Assembly: GCA_964019055.1 (NCBI GenBank) | Contig: OZ025224.1 | Coordinates: 9,746,757-9,810,756, forward strand | Length of the DNA: 64,000 bases | Source: Anthopleura xanthogrammica | Taxonomy: Eukaryota; Cnidaria; Anthozoa; Actiniaria; Actiniidae | Direction of reading: 5' to 3' | Shown: positions 11,396 to 21,745 of the stretch, one piece after another | Position numbering within the stretch: the first letter of the stretch is position 1 | How the letters are laid out: each line of letters begins with the position of its first letter | Translations under genes and position numbers: made by a program | Notes under the pieces: generated by a model | Told to the model about the DNA's origin: nothing | Databases searched by the model: none | The model's input: only the letters and a program-made list of their open reading frames with translations

Positions 11396-11923
11396 CTAAA
11401 TAAACGAGACCCTGTGACCAGGGTTAACTCGTGCCCAAGGGAGTAGTGTTGCTGTGTGTTTAGCTTGGTATTGGAGACCTTGCTGATTTGAAAGGAATAG
11501 GTCAGATTTCCATACATCGGGGTTTCGTTCTCCCGGGATACTCTGTCCTTTAAAAAAGACGGGGGACGCTAAACCTATTGTAAAGCAAGTGGGACCACTG
11601 TTATGATCTATCAAACCACACATTATTGTTTTGTTAGGGTCAATATACATTGGAGTAGGACCAGGGTTCTTCTCTATGTCTGTACTCAGTTTAAATTTAC
11701 AATAATTTGATATATGAGTCTGAGTCTTGTAAAGACACATCAGGCTATTGCAAGAAAACAATGATAAATACCGAATAGCTCTATATTTTAACTTCATTAT
11801 CCCTTGATAAACCCTCCTAGAACAATTAAGCAAAAGCTTCTTTTCATGTTCTGTGATTTTATTCAAGCTCATTCTCTTTGTATTAAGCTTACATTCATTC
11901 TTTGTAAGTTTTCTAACCTTCAC
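11396..11923 (-). CDS. ORF with a 2A (StopGo-type) motif, partial
   Basis: Open frame of at least 175 codons. Upstream in frame it is very rich in Arg/Lys (KHRRVYRRDREPSR and RTLKRLRNRSRKLK), and it remains open to about 12100. At 11657-11680 it encodes DIEKNPGP, an exact match to the D(V/I)ExNPGP core of 2A sequences, where the ribosome releases the upstream chain before the last proline. After it comes TPMYIDPNKTI, then a poorly conserved tail ending VSFI. 2A motifs are known from picorna-like viruses and from non-LTR elements of several animals; a location in a TIR element suggests a transposon protein here. No domain is recognised. The true start and splicing are unresolved because the frame meets a stop inside the MITE at 12093. 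It is probably decayed. Confidence 0.6.
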   Translation of the reverse strand: MKVRKLTKNECKLNTKRMSLNKITEHEKKLLLNCSRRVYQGIMKLKYRAIRYLSLFSCNSLMCLYKTQTHISNYCKFKLSTDIEKNPGPTPMYIDPNKTIMCGLIDHNSGPTCFTIGLASPVFFKGQSIPGERNPDVWKSDLFLSNQQGLQYQAKHTATLLPWARVNPGHRVSFI

Positions 11924-12092
11924 ATAACAATGCAGCTTGGAGGATTTCGGTATACTTTGACAAATACGTTTGTAGACAAACTCCTTCAGCTTTCTGCTCC
12001 TGTTCCTCAGACGTTTTAGAGTTCGTACTGGTATTCTACTGGGTTCACGATCACGTCTATATACACGACGATGCTTATTTGACTCAATATAA

Positions 12093-12357
12093 GGGACTGT
12101 TCGTTTATTACATCATAGGGGGGGTTGGTGGTTTTTTTTTGGGGGGGGGGGGTAAACTTTTCAAAGAACGTTTTTTAGGGGGGGTAAAATTTGATATTGT
12201 GGAGGGGGTGGGGGTAAAAATTCAAATGTTATGTTTTAGAGGGGGGGGGGGGGGTAAAAATCATACAAAAGCTTTTGAGAGGGGGGTAATTTTTAAAAAT
12301 ATTGACATTAAACAAAAACCACCAGCCCCCCCTGCGATGAAATAAACGAACAGTCCC
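12093..12357. mobile_element. 265-bp MITE, TAA target duplication
   Basis: Terminal inverted repeats GGGACTGTTCGTTTATT at the left and the complement AATAAACGAACAGTCCC at the right, flanked by TAA at 12090-12092 and 12358-12360. A 3-bp TWA/TAA duplication fits PIF/Harbinger-type MITEs. The interior has several long G runs. It is nested in the 2A element. Confidence 0.85.
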
Positions 12358-12403
12358 TAAGTTTAGCATGATTCTCGATACAAACTTCACTCAAAATGGT
12401 TAC

Positions 12404-12561
12404 CTCATAAATTGATCTCTCGTGAAGTTCCGAAAACGCTCGACATCTTTTAGTGTGGGTCTACCGCGAACATTTTGTGCTTTTGTATGTGTTTTCAACG
12501 TGTTAGACTCCATATTATCCGTGATTAGAGTCAGCGAGGATTCCTTCGATAGATCCGCCAT
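12404..12561 (-). CDS. Possible first exon inside the 2A element
   Basis: ATG at 12561 opens 52 codons (MADLSKESS...RGRPTLKDVERFRNF...DQFM) and ends at a good donor, AG|GTAACC. It lies just downstream of two CG-rich GCATGCGC palindromes. It could be the first exon of the 2A ORF, but no acceptor in the required phase is visible. A related RGRHTVKDVIERF stretch is encoded at about 36190, so this may be a repeat-borne coding family. Confidence 0.4.
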
Positions 12562-12590
12562 TGCTCAACCATGTGCTCATGGCTGATTCT

Positions 12591-12626
12591 ACGCATGCGC
12601 ATATACTTTGATTTCGCGCATGCGCT
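12591..12626. promoter_or_regulatory. Twin NRF-1-like palindromes
   Basis: ACGCATGCGCA at 12591 and CGCGCATGCGCT at 12615 resemble the NRF-1 site (YGCGCAYGCGCR) and sit 30-65 bp upstream of the ATG at 12561 on the minus strand. A similar site precedes the RecQ-like exon at 31154. Binding is inferred from sequence only. Confidence 0.45.
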
Positions 12627-12780
12627 TTAGCGCTTCGAGGGCGATTTGTGACTGAAGAAAGAAAAAATAATAATAATAACGAAGCCCAATTTATACCTCG
12701 GGCATTCCACAGGAAGCCCGAGTAAAAAAGAAAATACGCGCTGCATTTTTAGACTCGTGCCGGCCAAAGTCCTGTGCACG

Positions 12781-13325
12781 AGTAATTATCAGCTGCTAAC
12801 GTTGCTAGCGTAGAATATAATGACAAGGGATGAAACTTAAAACGGACCCCTCGAATAAAATTGCTTTAAAAAAATCGTGGAATGTTTTTCAAGCTTTAAA
12901 ACTCAAAATCCCGATGCTTGGAAAGTTTGTCTAACGTTCTGTGTGGACAGAAAAAATCAGCATGGACCTATGTCTTGAAAAAATTGCAACAAATTAAAAG
13001 CTTGTTTTCGTTCTATCTGCGCCTCGAGTAAGGGGGGACGGAAGTGAAATGGAGTCTTCTAAATTTGACAGGTAGTCATCAAAATCGATGATTTTCTTGC
13101 ATCTATAATAACTTTTTTCTGTATCTATAATAACTTGAAGGAATTTCATTGTTACTACTATCTTCCAAAGCTTTAAACGGAAGACGCTCATTTCCAGTGC
13201 TAGTGGTCATTTCCGCTTCCGTCCCCCCTTTCTCGAGGCGCAGATAGAACGAAAAATTCTTGAATTTTCATATCCCTTGTCATTATATTCTACGCTAGCA
13301 ACGTTAGCAGCTGATAATTTATTCA
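12781..13325. repeat. Nested foldback element
   Basis: Outer arms of about 53 bp (from ATTATCAGCTGCTAACGTTG at about 12785, complemented near 13270-13325) enclose inner arms (CGTTCTATCTGCGCCTCGAG at 13009, complemented near 13207-13255). It contains no ORF. It shares its position with the right part of the 2A element. Confidence 0.75.
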
Positions 13326-13865
13326 GACTTGAACTGCAACTAATCAGGCGCCAAGCTCGTGCGGGAGCTTGCACGTGCATTTACGCATCATAGATTTTAT
13401 TCTAATCACTGATTCTACCAGCGGCTGTGGGCTCCCTGTGAGTCCATAGAACAGTTGTCACTCGTCTCTTTCTCTCAAATTTATCCGTATATAACTAGAT
13501 GAATCAGTCTTAAAACAACTTCAACTCCTTCCAGACCGGTAATAGAAGCAGAAACATCGTCTTTCGATACAGTTAGTTAAGCATACCGTTAAAAAAGCTA
13601 AAGACAATGGTAGGCCACGAACCTTGAACGAATGAATTAATGGCAACCAAACACCGAAAGCAATAAATACCTCGTGCTCGATATCATGTGGCAAATTCTA
13701 TAAAATTGTCGATCATATTTGTACACAAATACATAACACAACTTCATTGGACAGACTATGTCATGGACCAACTACAACTTGCACATTTTTTCCTAAAATT
13801 ATTCCCAGCTGAACGGTTCGCTTTGCGTGCGTGGCTACTAAAATATTTGCTCATGGATTCTCATT

Positions 13866-13975
13866 CTCTCTCCCCACGTGCCGCTTCAAACTCGCGCCCA
13901 CTCTCCGTGCGTCCAAGGCAGGAAAAACCCGACTCGACTGAGTTAGGAGGGAAAAGAGGGACTGTTCACAGTCTA
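13866..13975. repeat. Solo terminus of the 7-kb transposon family
   Basis: The 110 bp ending GGGACTGTTCACAGTCTA matches the right terminal repeat of the element at 22635-29660, in the same orientation as its right end. No partner end is found nearby. It is probably a remnant of a deleted copy. Confidence 0.75.
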
Positions 13976-16069
13976 AGTAAATCAAAAGTTTCTTTGATGT
14001 GGATGTTTCTAAGTCGTACATCAAGTACTCTTTCAGTTCTGATAACATTTTTACATCATATGACCGAGTAAAAGGAAAACATACCTCCATCGAACCGACA
14101 TGGAAAAAGCCTTCCAACATTCGTAAGTTGAGCCTTTTATGAATTTGAATGGTAGCAATAGATAATATAGAACTGGTTTATGGCCATATTTGCTAAGTTG
14201 GAGGAATTTTTAGAGAAATTGATAGGGTTACAACATGACTGATTTTCAATGTTTGGGAAATTTAGCTCAAATTATACGAAGCCCCAGAGTAAAACTAAAA
14301 GACAGCCCGCAGACTTTTTTCCACGATCCAAGAGATCAATATTTGTAGAAACTGTGACAAAGAGCAGGCTTCTCAGAAGGCGCTACTTTGGGAGATATGA
14401 GCCGAATAGTTTACCATGTTTTTGCTTTTTATGAAAATGGCCAACATGGCCCTTGACTATGTATCAACTTTTTGAGGTTATCGTTGACGAAAATTGTCGT
14501 CTTTTGCATTTTTCAAAAGTTCAAAAGTTGGTTTACAATTTCAGGAAATTTAAATTCGATTGCTTTAAATGCCCGGACAACCAGCCTTATGAATTTTCAC
14601 CATTTTCGAGGGTGCTTAAGGTGGAATTTTGAGTACTAGGACTGAAAAGAGCGATGGCTGTTTCCATGGCAACAATGTATTTGAGGACCCCAACACTAGG
14701 TGTTTTTGTGCACCCCCCTGGGTGGCCTACCTGCACACAAAGTTTCAAGGTGGGCCAACATTTTTCATTTCCAACTTTGCTTGATTCTTACAGAGACCAG
14801 CTCTTTTAAGAGCTCTTAAAAGGTGGCTTCCTATAGTATTTTTCAGACCATACCTTTCATTTTCATTTGGCTTATTCATAGTCTCATTTTATACCTATAT
14901 ACTTGATTTTTGGACCAGTTATAGAGCTAAGATGAAATTTTAAAATGATGTTAATTTTAGCTTGATTGACGTTACCTTGGCAACGATAAACAAATATTGT
15001 TGAAATTGGTTTTTATCGAATAACTCTAAAACTCGATGAGACCTAGACAAGCGGCAAACGACATCATCAACTTCAAGCTATTGCAAAACGATTCCGACTA
15101 TTTTAAAGAAAATCAATCTGTTAGATTTCAAGTACTTCGCCGAAATATTCTAAAGCCGTGATTTTCGCACATTGAAAGTTACGGCGGCCCGAGAGACACT
15201 CAGAAAAACCGAATTACTCCAAAACAAACCCTTCCTAATACACCAAAAGTTAATTCTCTTTGAAACCAGAGATTTTTTTTTTTCCTTTGGATTTGATAAA
15301 CTTTGGATTATGATAAATCAAAACGCGATCTAAAAAACGGTGTCTCAAATTTTTGAAATGTTGTTTTAATAAAAAGATATTGTCTATTTTGCAATTATGA
15401 CCACCGAAAATTCAAACATCCTGATTTAACGCGTCATTGCGCGCGATCTAAAAAAGATATCAAAAATCTGAAACACTGTTTTGAAGCTCATTATCCACAG
15501 AGTATGCTAATGTAATTTTGATCGACATAGCGGAAATTCGGAGCCTGCGGGAAGTCGTCGAATGAAGTGATGTAGGATGTCACTTTGAAATTTGAGGTAG
15601 CGCGTAGAGGGGTCCTAATCATATCCTGATACCTTAAGCTTAGATATTTAAGGGCCGCTTGAATTACAACAACAATCCTTTTCACGCTTATTTTTTCGTA
15701 AAGCTGGGTGGGCGTAGTAGCGACATGAATTTTTGTTGGGTGGGATCTGTAGTATGAATAAACATATTACAAACGCATCGCGTGCGGTAGAACAATCGAT
15801 GCAAAGAATCTTCTCGTCGCTCTGTTTCACGCCCGTCATGCCCACCTGAAGTCGTCAAACTCCATGAAGTAAAACGAATATCTGACGAATTAGGATACTG
15901 AGACCCATTTTGGAGGCAGAATTTGTTGTTCTTTGACGTTACACATGTGGATATGTTTACCAGGCATTTCGGCTTCAATATGACCTGAAAAATCAGCAAG
16001 AATACGGACGCCAAAACACTACGTATAGCTACACCTAACGTGTACTAAATACCAGTTCAAACATTCAAG
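13976..16069. other. Intergenic upstream of the fucosyltransferase
   Basis: No gene recognised. The stretch 15650-15712 (AGGGCCGCTTGAATTACAAC...) is repeated at 32668-32730. A 108-codon minus frame from 16014 (MASVFLLIFQV...) starts 55 bp from the fucosyltransferase ATG in divergent orientation and reaches a donor-like CAG|GTGGGC near 15850; a divergent first exon is possible but unsupported. Confidence 0.45.
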
Positions 16070-17356
16070 ATGTCTTCGCGTAAAAGTGGAATATTTTTGA
16101 GTCTTATTTCCCTGATAGTATTTTCGCTTGTCATGATTTATTATTACGATACGTTTTCGTGGAAAAACCGAGGCGTTCGAGCGTTCGAAATCATCAGAAC
16201 ATTATCCACAACATCGTTAGACCTTGCCCAGGGACGCCAAAACATGTCATCGTCTCAAAGTCTTTTGAACACTACTTCTGTACTCTCAAGCAAACGAAAA
16301 CTAAAAATTAGTTCTAAACCATCGATTGATATGAAAATCATCTTATTCTATACTCCATTCTTCGGGCGACTACCGTGGCCCCATACTATTGGCAGAGAGA
16401 AAAACTTAACCGATTTTAACAACCGACCATGCAAAGTTGCTTCGTGTAAGTTTTCTATTTCTAAGGATGATATTTCTAGAAGCCATGTTGTAATATTCCA
16501 CGGTTATTCGACTCCTTCTCCTGCGAATATGAAAGCTCTTTTGCCGAAGAAGCCCAAGGGTCAGATGTGGGCTTGGTTTCAAGAAGAAAGTCCTGCTTGG
16601 ATGACAAACTATCAATTTGAAAAGTACGATAACATTTTTGAATTAACTATTACTCATATGCAAGAATCCGAAATTCATACTCTTTACGGCGAGTACTTCA
16701 AACTAGATGATAAAACCAGGGCTATAGCCTTAAAAATATATGCAAATAAGAGCTTTGCTGAAGGAAAAGATAAACTAGTTCTTTGGTTCGGTAGTCATTG
16801 TGTATCACCTCGAATAGACATCGTGAAAGCGATAGCCAAGCATATTAAAGTGGATGTATTTGGTGATTGCCAATCACAATTTCCTAATAAACCAACAGGT
16901 AGCTGTTCCAGAAGAACCCCAGAATGTGAGAAAATAAATGAGAAATATAAGTTCTTTTTATCGTTTGAAAATAGCAATTGTCGAGGATATTTAACGGAAA
17001 AATACTGGGAGAATGCTTTGGATCGAAATGTTGTTCCAATCGTCATAGCAGGAAGTTATAACAAGGACGTCTTAATCCCTGGCTCGTACATCGATGTACT
17101 TGATTTTCCAAACGCCCTGGCACTTACAAATTACCTAAAGTACCTGGATAAAAACGAGACTGCTTACAACAGCTACTTCGATTGGAAAACGAAATACAGA
17201 TACACAAGGGAAACGAACTGGATATGTGACTTATGTGAGTATTTGCATAGAAATGAAACTAAAAAGACCTTTTGGGATATGAAGAAGTTCTATGGAGCCA
17301 AAGAGAATTGTTTTGCCGATGATTCTCGTATTAAGAATTCCTGGGTCAAAACTTAA
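16070..17356 (+). CDS. Alpha-1,3-fucosyltransferase-like (GT10), intronless
   Basis: 428-residue type II Golgi membrane enzyme expected to transfer fucose from GDP-fucose to N-acetylglucosamine-containing glycans. It has a short cytosolic N-terminus, one membrane segment (about residues 7-25, FLSLISLIVFSLVMIYY), a stem, then the catalytic domain. The signature lies at about residues 295-325: FFLSFENSNCRGYLTEKYW followed by ENALDRNVVPIV, the GDP-fucose-binding core of GT10. Upstream, WAWFQEESPAW and LVLWFGSHC match the conserved acceptor-side blocks. The C-terminus carries paired cysteines (WICDLCEYL). The length is typical of the family. Start: the first ATG, directly before the membrane segment. 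The exact FUT subclass cannot be assigned. Confidence 0.93.
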   Translation: MSSRKSGIFLSLISLIVFSLVMIYYYDTFSWKNRGVRAFEIIRTLSTTSLDLAQGRQNMSSSQSLLNTTSVLSSKRKLKISSKPSIDMKIILFYTPFFGRLPWPHTIGREKNLTDFNNRPCKVASCKFSISKDDISRSHVVIFHGYSTPSPANMKALLPKKPKGQMWAWFQEESPAWMTNYQFEKYDNIFELTITHMQESEIHTLYGEYFKLDDKTRAIALKIYANKSFAEGKDKLVLWFGSHCVSPRIDIVKAIAKHIKVDVFGDCQSQFPNKPTGSCSRRTPECEKINEKYKFFLSFENSNCRGYLTEKYWENALDRNVVPIVIAGSYNKDVLIPGSYIDVLDFPNALALTNYLKYLDKNETAYNSYFDWKTKYRYTRETNWICDLCEYLHRNETKKTFWDMKKFYGAKENCFADDSRIKNSWVKT

Positions 17357-17614
17357 GGCAATATTTTGATATAAATTCAGGTCTTGTGCTCGCAATACAC
17401 GTATACTGACGCGAGTAGTCGGGCAGCAGCAGAAACTGCTCTTACATCCTGGAACGGAGGTTGTAAATACGGTTTACGGCAAACCTGAAACGTCAGTTTA
17501 TCAGTGATAAGTTCTTTAAAATCAGTAAAGAGCAATCGCCACAATCTCCAAGTCGTAGATCAACAATAGAATATTTCTCTTTGGTAAGAAGGTTTGCAAA
17601 CGGTAAAGCAAGGG

Positions 17615-17845
17615 AGTACTCCCTATAATGGGCTACACGGGGATGCTCCGCCCGAAAGGGGTACTTTTTTCAGGCCGCATGTATAGAAAAGGGGTGGAAA
17701 TTTGTGAGTTTTGGTATAAAAAGGAGTAGATTTTCTTCAAAGGTATATGAAAGAGGTACCTTTTTAGGCAAAAAGGTATATAAAAGGGGTACTTTTGTGC
17801 TGCTCCTAAAGACTCCAAGCTGCTCCTAAGGGCTCCCCAAATTCT
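17615..17845. repeat. Dispersed repeat with GGTATA-AAAAGGGGTA units
   Basis: Contains GGATGCTCCGCCCGAAAGGG and repeated GGTATA(T)AAAAGGGGTA-like units. The inverted relative lies at about 63625-63780, in a 6-phosphogluconate dehydrogenase intron (TTTCGGGCGGAGCACCCCCA). Origin unknown, possibly a MITE family. Confidence 0.65.
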
Positions 17846-18293
17846 CTAATAGGAATCTCAGGAGCAGCATATGAGTCTATGGGTAGTGTATGATTCTCAA
17901 ATAGGAGTCTCAGGAGCAGCATATGAGTCTATGGGTAGTGTATGATTCTCAAATAGGAGTCTCAGGAGCAGCATATGAGTCTATGGGTAGTGTATGATTC
18001 TCAAATAGGAGTCTCAGGAGCAGCATATGAGTCTATGGGTAGTGTATGATTCTCAAATAGGAATCTCAGGAGCAGCATATGAGGCTATGGGTAGTGTATG
18101 ATTCTCAAATAGGAGTCTCAGGAGCAGCATATGAGTCTATGGGTAGTGTATGATTCTCAAATAGGAGTCTCAGGAGCAGCATATGAGTCTATGGGTAGTG
18201 TATGATTCTCAAATAGGAGTCTCAGGAGCAGCATATGAGTCTATGGGTAGTGTATGATTCTCAAATAGGAGTCTCAGGAGCAGTGCATGGCAC
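17846..18293. repeat. 52-bp minisatellite, about 8 copies
   Basis: Period 52 bp; the unit contains AGGAGTCTCAGGAGCAGCAT and ATGAGTCTATGGGTAGTGTA. Copies are almost identical with occasional GAATCTC/GAGTCTC and GAGGCTA variants. Degenerate flanks (GAGCAGTTGGGGGAGCCCTT) continue to about 18400. No ORF. Confidence 0.93.
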
Positions 18294-18489
18294 ATGAGTC
18301 TATGAGCAGTGTGTGAGCAATTCAGGAGCAGTTGGGGGAGCCCTTAGGAGCAGTTGAGAGTCTTTAGGAGCAGCACATGAGTCTATGAGCAGAGTATGAG
18401 CAATTCACTGTTCAGCACATAAATGGTGAGTCGGTTGCTTTTCCAGAAGATCATTTTGCTTTGACCAAGTAAAGGACACATGTCATCGA

Positions 18490-18499
18490 AACAATAATA

Positions 18500-18530
<31 letters not shown>

Positions 18531-18590
18531 TATGCATTTATATAGCACCTATCCAAATCTGCTCTAGGCACTTTACAATAAAGATTAATA
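18490..18590. repeat. (AAT)n with adjoining dispersed motif
   Basis: An AAT array (18493-18532) is followed by ATGCATTTATATAGCACCTA and CTCTAGGCACTTTACAA, a motif pair common at the ends of dispersed repeats in invertebrates. Family assignment uncertain. Confidence 0.55.
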
Positions 18591-19269
18591 AAAGTCAGTT
18601 AAGAAGAAACATCACATTGAAGTTAAGCTAATGTAGAATGATATAAAACTATGATTGCAGAAGGCAGATTTAAATAAATGTGTTTTAAGATTTGATTTAA
18701 AAGTTTGTAGACTAGAACACTACATGGTGTGGATTAATACAATTGAAATTAGCTCTAAGAAAGATGCAATTTTTCTAGATAAGAGTCGAAGCGGGTTCTT
18801 TTACAAATAGCCGTTACGTGACCTTAAGTGTGACCAAGGTGTCGTAAGACGCGGCATCTACAAAGAATTACGTGTGGCCTTTGATAACGCCGAGTCACGA
18901 ATGTACATGCCACGTTCGCATTTACTAAAGGGAAAATCTGCTGGAAATATCCTTCTACGTTTCAGCTTTTATAGAAGTAGGCTTTACTTTTTTGGGGGAA
19001 GAAAGTTTCTAAAGTTTTTTCATAGTTTATGGATTTTTAATATTTGCTTAAAAGTCGTTTTTAGGAATAAACATTTCTCTCTTTCTTGTTAATCATATTT
19101 TGAACTTGTTTCATAACAAATACCAAAGTATTTATCCTCGATGGAACACCTTATTCGTCTTACAAGAAATAAAACACGAGATTGTGGTATGTTTAAAAAC
19201 TGCTGAGCTTTTGACTTGTTTTCATAATAGAATATTATAGAATATTATCGACGCTTTATTATCGACTTA

Positions 19270-19410
19270 GAGTGCATTCAGTAAAAGCGTGAAACACTAA
19301 TTACTAAATTGTGCAAAATAGTGCTAGTTGAACAAAAGAAAACAAAAGAATTAGCATAAAATAGTACAAAATAGTGGTACTAATGTTTCATGCTTTTACT
19401 GAATGCACTC
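19270..19410. mobile_element. 141-bp MITE, TA target duplication
   Basis: Inverted ends GAGTGCATTCAGTAAAAGCG and the complement CTTTTACTGAATGCACTC, flanked by TA on both sides (19268-19269 and 19411-19412). This fits a Tc1/mariner-type MITE. Confidence 0.82.
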
Positions 19411-20096
19411 TATTATTATTTTATTTTTAGTATAATATATTAGTTTTATTAGCTCTATATTTAGTATTTAATTTCGTTTTATTAGCTCTATATTTAGTAT
19501 TTAATTCGTTTTATTTCACGTCTATTACATCGTATATTTTAAACTTCATTTGTAAATAGATATATTTTATAATGGAAGCGCATTGAGGCTTGCGAAATGC
19601 GCAAGAATTGTTAATTTAATTAAATTTTCAAGATCACGGTTCACGCCGGTTTTTGGCGGGCCGCGTGTTACTCAGCTAGAGTACCGTAGCGATCGATTAT
19701 TATCCAATACCTGAAGCTGGCTGCATTGATTTTCCTACTTTTTGTCCGGGTGCTTTTAGTTTATATCTCTGTAGTTTGATTTAAAACACGTCATGCATAG
19801 ATTTCTTTCGAGATCTTTTTATTATCATCACTAAACAAACTCAATATACGATGTTGTTCTTTCCACTTATGGTGACCTTATTTACCTTATTTAGGGAGTT
19901 TTTACATAGGGATAACCTCTTAACTTCCTTTCTAGATGCCCTTTTTTTTTTAGTTATTTTTGTAGTGTTTCGCCTGCTCTATTCAGCTTTCATATTTTGT
20001 ATATGTATCTACTTAGTTGCATCTAGAATAAATCTTTATTGTATTGTATTGTATGTATTGTTTTGAACCCACGAGGAGCTTTGACCGACTAAAAAG
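19411..20096. other. No gene; possible LINE 3' tail
   Basis: AT-rich. It ends in an (ATTGT)n-like tail (20030-20060), typical of a non-LTR retroposon 3' end. No RT coding is recognisable. Confidence 0.35.
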
Positions 20097-20888
20097 TGAA
20101 ACAACTCACTTTAAGGTACCTGGACTGGCTAAAGTGGGTGTCACTTAAACAATAACTGTTCAAATTGTATTCAGTATATCTTACGAATGACTTGAGAATA
20201 ATAATATACATAAAATTTTCTTCCCAAATCGCGTGTTAAAAGTGTCAAATTTCACACCTAAGGTGTCAAAAAAACACAGGTTACCCAAGGCTTTAAAATC
20301 AGTTATTCCGTAATATCTCTATTTCAATTTAACTAATAAAACTCAAACTAAGCATTTATAATCTACACCTTATACCTTACAAAAATTAGCCAGCCCGGAG
20401 CAAAATTATTTTTCGTTTAGATGCAAATGGGAATACAAGATAGCGCTGTACTAAGAGTGAAATATGAAGCATTCGAATGTTGATTCGTCACGGCGATGTT
20501 TTACAGCCTAAACAGGGCCTAAACTTCTACTTTGAGTCTTATTTATTTGTTATTTTGTATATATTACAATCGACACATCGTTTAATGAGTAAAAGATGCG
20601 TTTAAAAGAAGAAATTTTACGCGTGACCGCCAAGAACGCAAGCCGTGTTTGTCAACACTTATGCCCAGAAAGATCAAGTCGCATGAAATTCTCTCAAATT
20701 TCAATCAAAATGGCTTCCTTGGATACAAACTTTTTCGCTATTTTATTTCACATTGCATTGAAGTATGGAAGTAAAACCATGTAAAACGTATTCAACTACT
20801 CCCAAAGTAGTTAGGAATCGACAAAAATTTAGAGATTTTTTTTTCACCCTGAGCCAGTCCTAGTACCTTAAAAGTGAGTTGTTTCGCA
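20097..20888. mobile_element. ~790-bp inverted-repeat element
   Basis: Left arm GTGAAACAACTCACTTTAAG (20096) with GGTACCTGGACTGGCT; the right arm (20851-20888) is the inverted counterpart ending AAAGTGAGTTGTTTCGC. No credible ORF inside. Target duplication not resolved. Confidence 0.7.
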
Positions 20889-21304
20889 GTAGGAGTCGTA
20901 ATATAACACCGCTTTGCTATTGTCTGCCTTTAATCCAGTTTTAGAGATTAACACCCTCAGTTGAATGAAACAGTGATCCTGTTTAACGTCTTGTTAACTG
21001 CTTTACATTGAAATTGAGTCAAGTTAATAAAGTTAAATGTAGACTTATTAAAATCGATTGTATACTGCACGTACTCAAAGGTCACAACGAGCTACCAACA
21101 GATATATTGTTCCAAACGGTCTTCTTCGGTTCTCTGATTTTTCTCTCCACCCTGGAAAACGTTGGCTCACATTTACAATCAAGATCTATGGCGGACCAAC
21201 GAAAATTGCTGATTAAATTTTCGGGCAGAGTTTTAAAGCTGAAATTACACGACGGTCCCTTTCGAAAGCCTATATTTAGAAAATGGCGCCAAATGTAATG
21301 TTAA

Positions 21305-21673
21305 ACGTTTCCACGGTCTTTGGCTCGTCGATGGGCTGCAAAAATAAGAGATCTGGGCAACGAAATTGTAAGTACCCTATATTTCAAAGACCTTACGAAT
21401 TTTATTAATTCGTATGGACTGAAAAAATACCGTGTGTGAAATGATTCCGTCCAGCAATTAAATAAGGAGCTTGAAGAAACTATTTCAAATCTTGAAGCCC
21501 AACTAAGTACTTATGGAAAAAAAGTATATTATCTTTTAGAATACAACAGCTCAATTGATGAAGAAGAAATGTTAAACTACGAGCCCGCCAATATCTTCAA
21601 ATCTCCTACCGACACTGCCAGACGAATCGGATTTCAATGTATGACAAATTTTGAAATGGGCAGAGTAACTTAA
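21305..21673 (+). pseudogene. Decayed coding exon, family unknown
   Basis: One frame from about 21305 to TAA at 21671-21673 is interrupted by a single TGA at 21437. Before it: RSLARRWAAKIRDLGNEI...FKDLTNFINSYGLKKYRV. After it: NDSVQQLNKELEETISNLEA...EYNSSIDEEEMLNYEPANIF...FEMGRVT. The composition, a heptad-like LNKELEETISNLEAQL helix and continuation in frame across the stop look like a former protein-coding region. I do not recognise the family. It lies directly upstream of the three-copy block array at 21746. Confidence 0.4.
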
Positions 21674-21745
21674 TAATATGTAATAATGGTCAACAATACC
21701 ACAAAAGTTTTCTTGATTTTGCTATGCTATTCTATCTATTGATCC

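Larger units (their letters stand above)
11302..13441. mobile_element. ~2.1-kb TIR element carrying a 2A-motif ORF
   Basis: About 100 bp at 11302-11404 is repeated inverted at 13318-13441, starting TCACAGGGAGCCCACAGCC at both ends. One arm has an extra 21 bp near GGCGCCTGATTAG. Inside lie, in order, the minus-strand 2A ORF, a 265-bp MITE (12093-12357), a possible first exon (12404-12561), promoter-like CG-rich palindromes and a nested foldback (12781-13325). No convincing target duplication flanks it and no transposase is visible, so it is probably non-autonomous or decayed. CACAGGGAGCCCA also occurs at about 41790 and 52826. Confidence 0.7.

Noticed and set aside
13688..14071. 127-codon plus frame (MANSIKL...)
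   Set aside because: More than a third is the solo terminal repeat of the 7-kb transposon family; no domain.
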